This document shows positions 44,885 through 55,559 of a stretch of DNA of 64,000 nucleotides, piece after piece; positions within the stretch are counted from its first letter, which is position 1; every line of letters starts with the position of its first letter. Under the pieces are notes generated by a model. That model made no database searches, was not told the origin of the DNA, and was given only the letters and a program-made list of their open reading frames with translations. Origin of the DNA: Coix lacryma-jobi var. lacryma-jobi (lineage: Eukaryota; Streptophyta; Magnoliopsida; Poales; Poaceae); assembly GCA_009763385.1 (NCBI GenBank), contig CM019831.1, forward strand, positions 16,332,080 through 16,396,079, read 5' to 3'. The translations under genes and the position numbers were made by a program.

Positions 44885-46104
44885 GACATACTATACAGGC
44901 GGTTCAAAACCTATTTCTACTAGCGTTTTTCAGCACCGCCTGCGCTAAAGGCCAGTGGAAATGGTTCCACAACACAGGCGGTTGCTTGTGAACCGCCTGT
45001 GGAAACCTATTTTCACAGGCGGTTCACTTAGCAAACCGCCTGTGGAAATCTATTTCCACAGGCGGCTCACTTGGTGAACAGCCTGTGGAAATGGTCGAAG
45101 AAAAAACAGTAAAAAAAACCCGAAAAAACAGAAAAATATTTTTTTAAATCAAGGGAGGGCCCCACTGGGCAGCGCCCGCTCGTCTCCGTCGCAAGTCGCA
45201 AGTCAGGGTATTTTTCGCGCAAAATTCGCGGCTAACGCGGCCGGCGGGATTCGAACCCACGACCTCTCTCTCGCGCGGAGCCTCCTCTACCACTGCACTA
45301 CACACTCACATGTGTCTATACTCCGTTTCGGTTCCCCACATATTATATTAATCCAAGTGTAATTTGCTTATTTGAGGCCCTAAACGAATTCAAATCAAAA
45401 AGTTGTCAATTACAAAGTTTCATAACTTTTCGAGATCTACAACTTTTATTTTGGTAGTTTTTCCATCCGAGGTTGTTTATAAAAATTGGAATTTCAAATT
45501 TGAGAATTTGAAACATAGTTTTTGTTGATAAGATGATTTCAAATCAAAAAGTTGTCAACTATAAAGTTTCATAACTTTTCGAGATCTACAACTTTCATAT
45601 TGGCCGTTTCTCCATCTGAGGTATTTTTAAAGAGGTCATTTATAAAAATTTAAATTTCAAATTTGAGAATTTGAAACATAGTTTTCGTTGATAAGATGAT
45701 TTCAAATCAAAAAGTTGTCAACTACAAAGTTTCATAACTTTTCGAGATCTACAACTTTCATATTGGCTGTTTCTCCATCTGAAGTATTTTTAAAAATTTA
45801 AATTTTAAAATTCTAGTGTATTTCTGGTGGCGGTTTCTTAAGAAAACCGCCACTAGAAATGGTGCATTTCCACTAGCGGTTGGCTTATAACAACCGCCTG
45901 TGGAAATCCATTTCCACAGGCGGTTGTCATAAGCCAACCGTCAGTGCAAATATTGCATTTGCACTAACGGTTGGCTTAGGAAAACCAGGCGGTTACTAAG
46001 TCGTGGCCTATCCATTTCTTTACACAGCCGGCCCTAAATTGAAACTGTCTGTAAAAAAAATAGGACCGCCGGCTTAGAGCTTTTTTCTACTCGTGTGATA
46101 GGCC
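44885..46104. mobile_element. Non-autonomous CACTA-like element (CACAGGCGGTT family)
   Basis: Subterminal arrays of CAGGCGGTT / AACCGCCTGTGGAAA occur at 44895-45090 and 45830-46015. The right end TTCTACTCGTG resembles an inverted CACGAGTAGAAA terminus; the left end is degenerate. The interior holds about three copies of a roughly 120-bp unit (AAAAAGTTGTCAACTA, GAGATCTACAACTTTC) shared with the element at 22445. A tRNA-like module sits at 45228-45305. There is no transposase. Confidence 0.65.
45228..45305 (-). other. tRNA-like module with pol III box A and box B
   Basis: On the minus strand, TAGTGCAGTGG (box A) and, about 36 nt later, GGTTCGAATCCCG (box B) match the consensus. The 3' part GGTTCGAATCCCGCCGG resembles a tRNA T-arm. 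No proper anticodon stem or acceptor pairing is evident, so it is a tRNA-derived promoter remnant rather than a tRNA gene. Confidence 0.6.
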
Positions 46105-47476
46105 CACCATGACAGATGTTGTAGCGATGCTAAGCAGCGCAAGCATGGTGCTTCCTGTGCCTAACCACCCGGCATATCTCCACGTAATATGGGGCCCCAT
46201 CGACCAAGGCAGCCGACCGGAGACCGTAGGCAAGGGACTCCACCTCCTGCTGTGTAGGAGGAGTAGGATCTGCGCCGGCGGGCAGGGGATCCGCCGGAGA
46301 TGCTACCCGGGTGTGATGATTCTGGTGCTCGATGACGGGATGGGTAGGCCGGGCCGTATTCTTTACTGTTGCACTTCTCTGACCCCAACGAATTGAGAGC
46401 TCCAACCAAATTAGGTGGCCCAACCCACACTGACTATCATAGACAGGCCCATTGTAGGTACAAAATCTTTTACTATACGAATCCTGCCCCATGAACCGGT
46501 GCACCGGGCAAACGGATAGACACGTCGCCCGTTAGCCCGGCAGATTGTCCGATCCGGCAAACAAGCGATGTCGACCGTCCGATCGTGGTCTTCGCGAGTA
46601 TCCTACCCGATAAGCCACGCAACCGGGCGTCACGAAATGCTCTCGAACCCAACTCGACTCGCCCCCTCCGCCTCGGATTGCTGCGCCGCTCATACTCATG
46701 CGCCGCCAGCTTCCGCCTCCCCCTGTGGCCGCCTCCGTCGTCTCTGCTCCCGCCCGAGGCTCGATGACGCCTGAGGTTTGCTGCGCCTCCAGGTAGTTCT
46801 GGTCTGCCACACGCCGCCGGTGGTCCGAGGAGGGCGGCGGCAGGGGGAGCCATGGACAGGCTGCATCACAGCAGAGCGATGGCCGCACAGATGCACGCTA
46901 CGGCACGCGGGGCTGCGGCGCGACGGAGCATGGGCCGCATGGATGTCGGGCACCATGGGTCCACCTCTGCCCGGCTGCCGACAGGCCGCGGCGTAGCGAC
47001 GCGCGGGGCAGATGGACGGGTGGCGGCGGGAGCCTCTTTCGAGTACGCGCGAACCACCCTGATCCCCTCGAGTGGCCAACGGGGAGGCTCACCATTGTGT
47101 GTTGCGATGCGAGTGATCCGCCAGAAATTAACTCCTATCCCTGCTCAGTTAGCTTGACGCTCGAGGTCATCGCCGACGTGGTTAGCCTTAGTCCTTAGAC
47201 AGTAGCTGCAAGCTGCCTACAGGAAGTCCACGTCTCGTCCTCTGCACAAGGCTCTTCACGCACACCAACAGCCGGCAGCCATGAGCTGCCCCACCCCACA
47301 CGCCTCGCGTGCCTAGTGTTCAACAGAATTTCCTGAACAGACTCTGCAATGCTCAAGGCACTTTCCGTTGATAAAAGAACGACACTGGGCCATGTGAAGA
47401 TCCACGTTGCATAGAGACGACGTAGGTGCTGCGCCGGTTGACGAGCTCCTAGCTTTGACACCCATTCACTACTACA
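46105..47476. other. GC-rich region between two CACTA elements, no gene recognised
   Basis: Open frames occur on both strands (for example 46130-46504 and 46473-46853 on minus) without recognisable domains. A plus-strand leader-like stretch near 46640-46700 is followed by ATGCGCCGCC at 46698 and a possible donor (CCAG|GTAGTT) near 46793. The minus-strand frame near 47195-47455 is also protein-like. These may be host-gene fragments captured by transposons, but I cannot name them. Confidence 0.35.
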
Positions 47477-47494
47477 CACTACAGGAGACGTTGG

Positions 47495-47995
47495 CTTTGC
47501 CGAGTGCCGGCTGCACTCGGCGAAGGCCCTTTCGCACTTGGCGAAGGCTTCGCCGAGTGCCGCACTCGACGAAAGGCACTCGGCAAAGAAGTTGTCGGCA
47601 ACGATTTCTTCGCCGAGTGCCAAATATCGGGCACTCGGCGAAGCCTTCGCCGGGTGCCAGGTCAGCACTCGGCGAAGCAAACGGGAGCCGTCACCTGACG
47701 GTCCCTTCGCCGAGTGGCCACGTGGACGGCACTCGGCGAAGCGGGACCCTTTGCCGAGTGCTACGCAAGCCGGCACTCGGCGAAGAGGGCCCCTTCGCCG
47801 AGTGCCACGCAGGCCGGCACTCGGCGAAGAGCTCCTATTTGCCGAGTGCCACGCAAGCCGGCACTCGGCGAAGAGGGACCCTTTGCCGAGTGTCAGGATC
47901 AAGGCACTCGGCGAAGAGGCCGAGCTGAGCAAAAATTTGCCCAGCTTTGCCGAGTGCCATGACCTCTTTGCCGAGTGTGGCACTCGGCAAAGCTG
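47495..47995. repeat. CACTA subterminal array
   Basis: More than twenty copies of GCCGAGTGCC or its inverse GGCACTCGGC, often as palindromic pairs with AGGCCCTTTCGC-like spacers. In En/Spm elements such motifs bind the TNPA-type protein. The ORFs crossing it (up to 301 aa) are by-products. Confidence 0.92.
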
Positions 47996-48246
47996 GGGAA
48001 AATGGAATTTTTTTTTTTCCGTTTTCATTTTCGTAAACAGAAAATATATCACACATTCATATTCCATTTCAGACAAATATCACATGCATATATATCACAC
48101 ATACATATTCATTTCAAACAAATATCACATGTTCAGTCTCCATGCATCACAAGCTAACAAGTTTATCACAAGTCCACAAGTCCGGCACTCGGCACTCCTC
48201 AACAAATCCACAAGTTCACAAGTCAATCACAAATCTAAGTCGGCCA

Positions 48247-50665
48247 TCACTGCTCACCTTGGTGCTCAGATTGTGAAGAACCCCCACCTTGCCACGCGTC
48301 CCACGACCCGCCCGAAGGACCACCTTGCCAACCTTGCCACCCAGGCGGCGGAGGTCCAGATGGCCACCCGGTGTACCCTGACTGCGGAGGAGGGTAACCT
48401 GGCCACCCATAGGGCGGACGAGGGCCACCGGGGAGCCACCTAGGCTGCGGAGGAGGGCCACCAGTGATGTGCAGAGTGTGCGGAGGAAGGCCAGGTGCAG
48501 GAGTCGGTGCCGAACCCTCCGACTGTGAGTGCACAAAGGAGAAGCAAATTCGTTAACACCTGGAGGACAGCCGTAAAAGTTAAAGAAATATAAACAACCA
48601 TATATACTCACCGGAGTCTCTGTCGTAGGAGTAACAGGAGGCACAAAAGGAGTGAGCAGCGAGGGAGGCACGACAACACCCGGGATGTTCAGGCTCCCAA
48701 AGAAGTGAGCTATGTCCTGCGTCCTCTGCGCCTCCCGTTGCTGGACGGCCAGTAAGTCGCGATGATGGGCCGCCGCCTCGGCCTCGTGCATGGCCTGCAA
48801 CCTCTGCATCTGTTCCGCCTGGGCCTGCATCTGGGCCTGCAAAATTCGTCCCGTAAGGTTTAAACAATGCAAAGACAAGGTATATGTGTAAAAGCAATGA
48901 ACGACGAATAGAACAAGTACTTACCTGAAGTGCTGCCATCATCTGCTGTGAGGTCGGCTGCCGAGGTCGTATGGGGACGGAGGAGCTCGTGCTGGCAGCT
49001 CGAATCTCAGCGAGGTTGGGAACAGAGGACGAGTCAACTGCGCTGTTGGCTATCCAGTACCGGCCGTGCTGCTTCCCTCCTCCCAGCCTCATCACCAGGT
49101 CTGTATCTAGGGGCTGGGTGGCTGGATCGAAGTCCTCCCCATGGCGCTCGCGAGCCGCAGTGGTGTACTCGGTGACCTTGGTGTAGGCGTTCGTGTTGGT
49201 GAACGTCTCGGGCCCGGCGTCTGGGTTGTACTGGGTGCTCGCGGCAGTCGCCTTGCCCTGGTGCGACAAGTGGTACGCCTTGAAAGGGAGGCCCTCCTCA
49301 CCACCATGCGACTGGGACTGCGAGGAAAACACAGATGATTACAAGTAATGAGTAATTGAGTGTTACAATAAAAAAAATCAGTAGAGCATACCCATCTGTC
49401 GGCGTACGCAGCGAGGCTAAGGTTGCCTTGGTGGTGTGCCACCCTAGGCATCTGCAGGCGGCAGTCTCGGCGGGCACTGTGCCTCTCGTACCACTCGTCC
49501 GATCTCCACTTGTCCACAATGGCCACCCAGCAGTCTAGGTGATTGGCGCACCAAACAGGACAGAACTGCAAGACAATAAGTATTTAATATGTTAGAAGAG
49601 CCGCTAAGTGATGGATGGACCAATCAGTATACTGTTTTGTACGTACCTGGATGTACTGCTCCCTAGTGAGGTCGGTCTCCCTGGTGAGCATCATCTGCCT
49701 AGCGTCCGTCTTCTTCACCGCCTTCCCTAACACGTCGGCGTTGTAGTTGATGACGCACTGGATCCGCGCCTCGTGGTACATATCCGCGAGCCGGGACCTG
49801 CAGACCTTGTCCTGCACGTGCAACGCCTCGACCTCTCTCCCCGCCTCGCACGCAAAGTACTCCTGCATAGAGACAACATGTACCCTTTCATTATTTCAGG
49901 AACGTCCAACAAATACGTATCATTGAGAAATGTTGTGCGAGCAAGACTGACCCAGAACTCGGCCCTAATCCGCGCTGCAATGGTGGTGTACGTGGGGTCC
50001 GGAGCGGCACCAAAGTGGTCCCACGTCCAGGGCGTTGACCTGACCCCAGCGTAGGTGACCAAGCCCGGGTAGTTCTTCCGAATCAGAAGACTTAACATGC
50101 CATTGATATGGCGTGTCTTGCCACCTGCCACAAGTTCCCAGTTCCTGCATGAGTCATTAAGAACAACTGTTAGTCGGAAGTTCAATTTGAACATGCCATG
50201 TGAATAAGTAGTGAAAACATTAATGGTAACTTACTTGTCGCCGGACGGTCGAATCACCGGACGGCGGCTAGGTGCGAGACGCTGCTGCGGGAGCTGCGAG
50301 GGGCCGCGCAAGTACACTCTGCTCGAAGCAGAGGAAGTGGAACCCCCTCCGGAGGCATCGACGATCTCGGCACCCTCGTCCCCCTGGCCACCCGTCGAGT
50401 CCGAGGAAGTGGTGTCGTCGTCCGACATCCTCCTGGACGTCCCTCTGGCGTCCCCCTGGTCGTCGTCCGAGCTCTCCGCCGGGTCGGGAGTCGGGTCGGG
50501 AGTCGGATCCGGAGTCGGGTCAGGAGTCGGCTCCCTCCTAGGACGTCCGCGGGGGCGGCCGGACCTCGCCCTCCTCGTGGACGGCTCCTCGGCTGCGGTG
50601 GGTGGTGAGCTGGACCTCTGGTAGAGCGAGTTGACCCGCCGCTGCTGCCGCCTTCCGCCCGGCAT
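48247..50665 (-). CDS. TNPA-like CACTA protein (Ptta/En/Spm Transposase_24 type)
   Basis: Seven exons: 50665-50235, 50144-49952, 49862-49647, 49565-49392, 49317-48925, 48836-48612 and 48522-48247. All phases fit and no stop interrupts, giving 635 residues. The N-terminus is basic, then PDPTPDP repeats and an acidic Ser-rich stretch (to about 140). The central part carries the plant transposase region: WDHFGAAPDP, WCANHLDCWVAIVDKW-like residues, HHQGNLSLAAYADRW and a MRLGGGKQHGRYW block. A Gln/Ala-rich coiled coil (about 470-510) and a Pro/Gly/Trp-rich tail follow. It is predicted to bind subterminal repeats and assist excision together with a TNP2-type transposase, not present here. Donor GTCAGT in intron 2 is weak; others are standard. 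Confidence 0.85.
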
Positions 50666-51639
50666 TTTGTCGAGTGCCTGTCATTACAAAGATAAAATCA
50701 ATTAGCATATATAAACGATAAGTCTTTATAAAGAGATACAAAATGAACAAAACATAATTGCAAAATAATTATAACAATATAACATTACATGAATTAAAAA
50801 TTATCTCCGCGATTGTCAGTGGCTAGTGCCCCTCGTGTGTTGGCATGTGGAGAGTGTGTATCCGAAGAACAACGAGGAGGTGGTGCCGAAACTCTGACTC
50901 TGACAGGAGCAGAACATGGAAACTAGCTCATCTACGCATCCGCGGGCTGTCCAAAATACGTGGACAATTCGAAAGAGATACGGTCGCAGATATGCAAAGG
51001 ACTGAATATCTAAGACTGTATCTCTTTCGAACGGGAGACGTCTAACTAGGTTACACAATCAAAGATCAGATACCTAAGGATACGGATAGAGAGGTTATAC
51101 CTAAGGTGTCGGTGAGGTCAGGGTAGCGGGGCAGTGGCGAGTCGGAGCAGTGGCGAGACGACGCGGTGCAGACAGACCCGCAACGCCGACGAAGACGATC
51201 GGGGTCACCGAGTCCCTCCGACGGGTCCTCCTCCTGCCAAAGAGCATATGGTTAGTCTCGACAGAAAATTTTGGCAGCACCTCCCCTGCACGGGGAGGTT
51301 CCCAAAACCTGCAGAAAACGTCGGCACGAAGGCCAACAACCACATGTATACCAGACATAGTCACGAAGGCCAACAATCACAATAGTACCAAGATGAGTCA
51401 TGTACTTTACTTCTATTTCCATGCAGATAAAAGTATCGAAGTAGTACAACTACTACTAATACTAACACTACTACTAACACTAACACTACTACTAACTACT
51501 AAGTACTAACTACTAACTGTTAAGTACTAACTATTTACTAACTACATAGGGCATACCTTCGCGACAAGAATAGCAAGAACGAGCTTCGGCGACGTCAACG
51601 GGACGACCGAAGCGGCTTGAGGGTCGACGGACCTAAGCT

Positions 51640-52080
51640 GGCACCTTCCTCCTCTCTTCTCCTTGTCCTTCTCCTTATCTCCTCTCCACTCCTCCTTCTC
51701 CTCCTCTCTTCTCCACTCCTCCTCTTCTTCCTCTTCTTCTCCTCTCCTCCTCCACCTCCTCCTCCTCTTCCTCCTCTCCTCCTCCACCTCCACCTCTCCT
51801 CCTCTCCTCCACTGGCCGGCCTAGGGGCGGCCCGCCGCTTAGGTGAGGTGACGACGGCGGGCGCGGCGGAGCCGCCCGACAGCGGCGGCGGGGCCGGGGC
51901 CGACGCGGGCGGGGCGGGGCGAACGGCGGCGGCCGAGGCCGGGCGCGACGGCGGCGGGGGGGGGGGGCGGCGGCGGGCGGGGGCGGGCGGCGTGCGGCGC
52001 GCGGGCAGTCGCAGCGTGCGGGCTGGGTGCGTGAGTGCGTGTGTGTTGGTGTGTGTGGGTGGCGGTCGGGCCGACCGTTT
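51640..52080. promoter_or_regulatory. Pyrimidine-rich and GC-rich promoter side of the TNPA-like gene
   Basis: A CTCCTCTT-type tract (51650-51810, plus strand) is followed by a very GC-rich stretch with a G-run at 51957-51967. It lies upstream of the minus-strand gene. Role inferred from position only. The opposite-strand ORFs here are low-complexity artefacts. Confidence 0.35.
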
Positions 52081-52102
52081 TCTATTTTTTTTAGGGATTC
52101 AA

Positions 52103-52306
52103 TGGCTTTGCCGAGTGCCAGATCGGCTGGCACTCGGCAAAGAGGGGATATTTGCCGAGTGCCAGCCGATCTGGCACTCGGCAAAGGCAGGTCACGTGGC
52201 AGCCGAGCCTGGCCAGTAGACAACACTTCGCCGAGTGCCAGCTGGCACGACACTCGGCAATTAAGTAGCCTTTGCCGAGTGCCAGCTGGCCTGGCACTAG
52301 GCAAAG
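52103..52306. repeat. Second CACTA subterminal-type array
   Basis: About ten copies of TTTGCCGAGTGCCAG / CTGGCACTCGGCAAA in palindromic pairs. The spacers differ from the left array. Confidence 0.88.
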
Positions 52307-52802
52307 TTTTTATTTTTTTTTAATTTTGACACCAAATTTTTTTTGAGGCACTTCCACACTACCATTGTCAACATGTTCAAATTTGACAGTTTTTCAAAAC
52401 TTTTTGTTATATTTTTTTGACTTTCTTTCGTTTTCTTGAATTTTCCCGAAAGACGCAAGTTTGAACTGCGGGTGCATCGAATAATGGATTTTAATGATTT
52501 AAAAAATGTTATTCTTGTTCTTAACCGTATGTTGAGGCTAAATCCAAAACCTGACCCTAGGTTTCGATCAACGTGCTCACGGGGCAACGCCTCCAAATTA
52601 CGTGCGGACGATTTTTTAATTATAGAAAATGCAAATTAATTCCGAAAATCGTGAAACTTGGCGAGATGTTGTTACATCATATGCGTATGCCGTGAAAAAA
52701 ATTGAGAAAGTTTCGAGCAAGTTGTCACCTACGATGGTTACAAACCTGAACATCTCAACATGTGATATGAGATATCACATGTTGCGACAAAACTGATGAT
52801 AT

Positions 52803-53110
52803 ACTCTCTCTCTCCGTCCTAAAATAAAAGTCATTCCCTTTTCTCGAGAAGTCAATTTTTAACTTTAGCCAACTATATATAAAAATTATTATTATTATAG
52901 TACATAATTAGTAATAAATTTATTAAAAAAATATAAATATTGTACTCCCTCCGTTTCTTTTTAGATGTTACTAGGGAAACGTGTTTGAGAGGGAAACACG
53001 GTTTTCTAGTGACATCTATTTTGAGGCGGAGGGAGTACATATTTTCTACAAACCTAATTAAAATATGACTCACACGCGTCTCATAGCGACTTTCTTTCTG
53101 GGACGATCAC
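52803..53110. mobile_element. Stowaway-like MITE carrying a nested MITE
   Basis: The outer element starts CTCTCTCTCTCCGTCCTAAA and ends near GACTTTCTTTCTGGGACG. It is interrupted by a 91-bp, TA-flanked palindrome at 52945-53035. The outer right border is diffuse. Confidence 0.65.
52945..53035. mobile_element. Compact 91-bp Stowaway-type MITE nested in another MITE
   Basis: Termini CTCCCTCCGTTTCTTTTTAG and (inverse) CTCCCTCCGCCTCAAAATAG, flanked by TA. AGATGTTACTAG mirrors CTAGTGACATCT and CGTGTTT mirrors AAACACG, so nearly the whole element folds into a hairpin. Confidence 0.85.
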
Positions 53111-53322
53111 AAAATAAATACAGCTCTCGATTCTCGAGATGTCAATTTTTTTTAAACTAAACTAGAAAATAATATCAATATTTGTATTCTAAGCTTTTTT
53201 TTTTAGTAACACGTACATCTACCGAAATAACCGAAAGCTGTCGATTTTCTGGCAAATTCTGACGTGAGATTCGATCAGAAATGTAAACTCCGTCACGTGG
53301 GGCCGAACATGTGATATGAGAT

Positions 53323-55342
53323 ATTTGGCCGTCGCGCCGCGTGCTCACATCGCGCCATGTGGTGTTCGTCGAGACTGAGTTCCCGTTCCGAGCGGCTACT
53401 GCACCACCATCTCCGACCGTGCCGCTCCACGACGACACTTCCTCGCCTTCGGCTCCGCTCGTTCGACAACAGCGTGTGCGGGCGACGCCGGCAGCTCCGT
53501 CTACGCCACCACGACTTCCTAACGACTTGCTGCCGCACCCTAAACGGGTGCGCACTGCTCGCGCGCACGGCGCACCGTCCCCGAGCCTGGAGCAGCAGCT
53601 GGCGCCGTCCACCTCCACAGCTCCTGATCCGGGGGCGTCAACCACGGACGCTGGCGCTCGGTCCACTTCCTCACCTGCAGCTCCGTCAGCACCCACTGGC
53701 CATCCGATGGTCACCAGGGCTCGCTCGGGCATTCACAAGCCAAATCCGCGCTACGCCATGGCAGCCTCTGACGCCATCTCGCCTGTTCCCACTAGCGTGC
53801 GAGCTGCACTCAAAGATCCTCACTGGAATGCTGCAATGCAGTGTGAATTTGATGCTTTGCAGGCTAACCAGACTTGGCGCCTCGTTCGTCCACCACATGC
53901 ACGGATCATCAGCGGCAAGTGGGTGTTCAAGCATAAGATGAACCCCGACGGCACGCTGGAACGTTACAAAGCCCGGTGGGTCATTCGCGGCTTCAATCAG
54001 CGCCCCGGCGTCGATTTTGGCGAGACATTCTCACCAGTCGTTAAACCGGCGACCATCCGCACGGTGCTCACCCTCGTCGCGACGCATCCGCGGTGGCCGG
54101 CGCATCAGCTGGACGTCTCCAACGCGTTTCTTCACGGCAAACCTCCGCAAGCACATCTACTGTCAACAACCGACGGGTTTCATCGATCCGCGGCAGCCCG
54201 ACAGCGTCTGCCTCCTCTCTAGATCGCTCTACGGCCTCCGACAAGCTCCGCGCGCCTGGTTCGAACGCTTCGTCGGCCACGTCACTTCTCTTGGCTTCGT
54301 GCAGTCCAAGGCTGATCCGTCCCTGTTCGTGCTGCATCGCCATGGGTCGACGGCCTACCTGCTTCTGTACGTGGACGACATGATTTTGTCCGCGTCGACT
54401 GCAGCTCTACTCCGGCGAATCATCGAACAGCTGCAGTCCGCGTTCGCCATCAAGGACATGGGTCCTATGCGGCACTTCCTCGGCATCCGTGTACAGCATC
54501 GCAGCGACGGTTTCTTCCTCTCACAAGCTCAGTACGTCGACGACCTTCTTGAGCGCGCCGGGATGGCCAACTGCAAACCAGTTGCGACGCCAGCCGACAC
54601 CAATCCCAAGACGTCCAAAGACACCGGCACTCTGATCAGCGACGCCAGCACCTACCGGAGCTTAGCCGACGCTTTGCAATACTTGACAATTACTCGTCCC
54701 GATATTGCTTACGCTGTGCAGCAGGTTTGCCTGCATATGCATGCACCTCGGAACGTCCATCTCACGATGCTGAAGCTCATCCTTCAGTACATCAAGGGCA
54801 CCAGCAACCTCGGCATCCAGCTCCGGACTGCGACGCGCCCGGTGATCACCGCGTACTCTGACGCCGACTGGGCCGGGTGCCCGGACACTAGGAGGTCGAC
54901 GTCTGGCTTTTGCGTGTTCTTCGGCGACTCCCTCATCTCGTGGTCCTCCAAGAGGCAAACCACGGTGTCCCGCTCAAGTGCGGAGGAGGAGAGTACCGTG
55001 CGATCGCTAATGCCGTCTCCGAATGTTCCTGGCTCCGGCATCTGTTGGGCGAGCTCCTGTGCAAGGTGCCCTCGGCGACTGTCGCCTTCTGCGACAACAT
55101 CTCCAGCGTCTACATGGCACGCAACCCGGTTCACCATCGGAGGACCAAGCACATTGAGCTTGACATTCATTTCGTGCGCAAGAAGGTGCAGCTTGGCGAA
55201 CTTCGTGTCACACACGTTCCCAGTGCTCGTCAGCTCGCCGATGTCTTCACCAAGGGCTTGCCGTCTGCGCTGTTCCTGGATTTCAGAGACAGCCTCTCCG
55301 TCCAGCTACCCGACGTCGAGACTGCGGGGGGGGGGGGGGGGG
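53323..55342 (+). pseudogene. Ty1/copia pol fragment (reverse transcriptase and RNase H)
   Basis: Begins in the linker before RT (SRHVVFVETEFPF) and lacks gag, protease and integrase. RT motifs: YKARWVIRGFNQRPGVDF, QLDVSNAFLHG and LLLYVDDMILSA. RNase H motifs: AYSDADWAGCPDTRRSTSG, then EYRAIANAVSECSWL, RRTKHIELDIHFVRKKV and QLADVFTKGLP. Frameshifts lie near 54150 (after FLHG) and near 54985 (between SAEEE and YRAIA). It was probably mobile once and is now broken. Confidence 0.9.
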
Positions 55343-55559
55343 TGGTCAGCGGAACGGCCTCAACGGCTTTGCTGACTAGGCCTCCACTTCTTCAGGTGCA
55401 CGATCCCAGCTCGCCCGAGTCTCCAGCGCGTCCGCAGCGCCCACGCCCCGCATGTAACGCGCGTCCGCGCACTCGCCTGGCTCAAGGCACCCATGTATTC
55501 TATAAGTGTACATGATCTCTGATGAATACAAGTGTCGGTTGCCACAACTCTCTTCTACA
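55343..55559 (+). repeat. Short 3' LTR of the copia fragment
   Basis: Follows a run of G (about 55325-55342) that serves as polypurine tract; starts TGGTCAGCGG and ends TCTTCTACA. 217 bp. A GATGAATACA stretch near 55520 may aid 3'-end formation. The next bases (CTACC) would be the target-site duplication, but the element's left end is lost. Confidence 0.65.

Larger units (their letters stand above)
47477..52790 (-). mobile_element. CACTA (En/Spm) element, one terminus missing
   Basis: The left end CACTACAGGAGACG at 47477 is preceded by ACA. A dense array of GCCGAGTGCC / GGCACTCGGCGAAG palindromes follows (47495-47995), then an intact TNPA-like gene on the minus strand (48247-50665). Next come a GC- and pyrimidine-rich promoter side (50700-52080) and a second array (52103-52306). 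AT-rich sequence typical of CACTA interiors runs to about 52790. No inverted terminus (TGTAGTG) and no TNP2 (large transposase) gene is found, so the right half is probably lost. Confidence 0.85.

Noticed and set aside
45228..45305. Functional tRNA gene
   Set aside because: Box A and B are good, but no acceptor stem or anticodon arm of correct form is visible, and a decayed relative sits inside another transposon.
47195..48443. ORFs of 293 and 301 aa on opposite strands
   Set aside because: They are generated by the CACTA subterminal palindromes.
51542..52304. Glu/Arg-rich and Pro/Arg-rich ORFs
   Set aside because: Low-complexity translation of a CTCCTC tract and a GC-rich promoter side; they oppose or precede the real TNPA-like gene.
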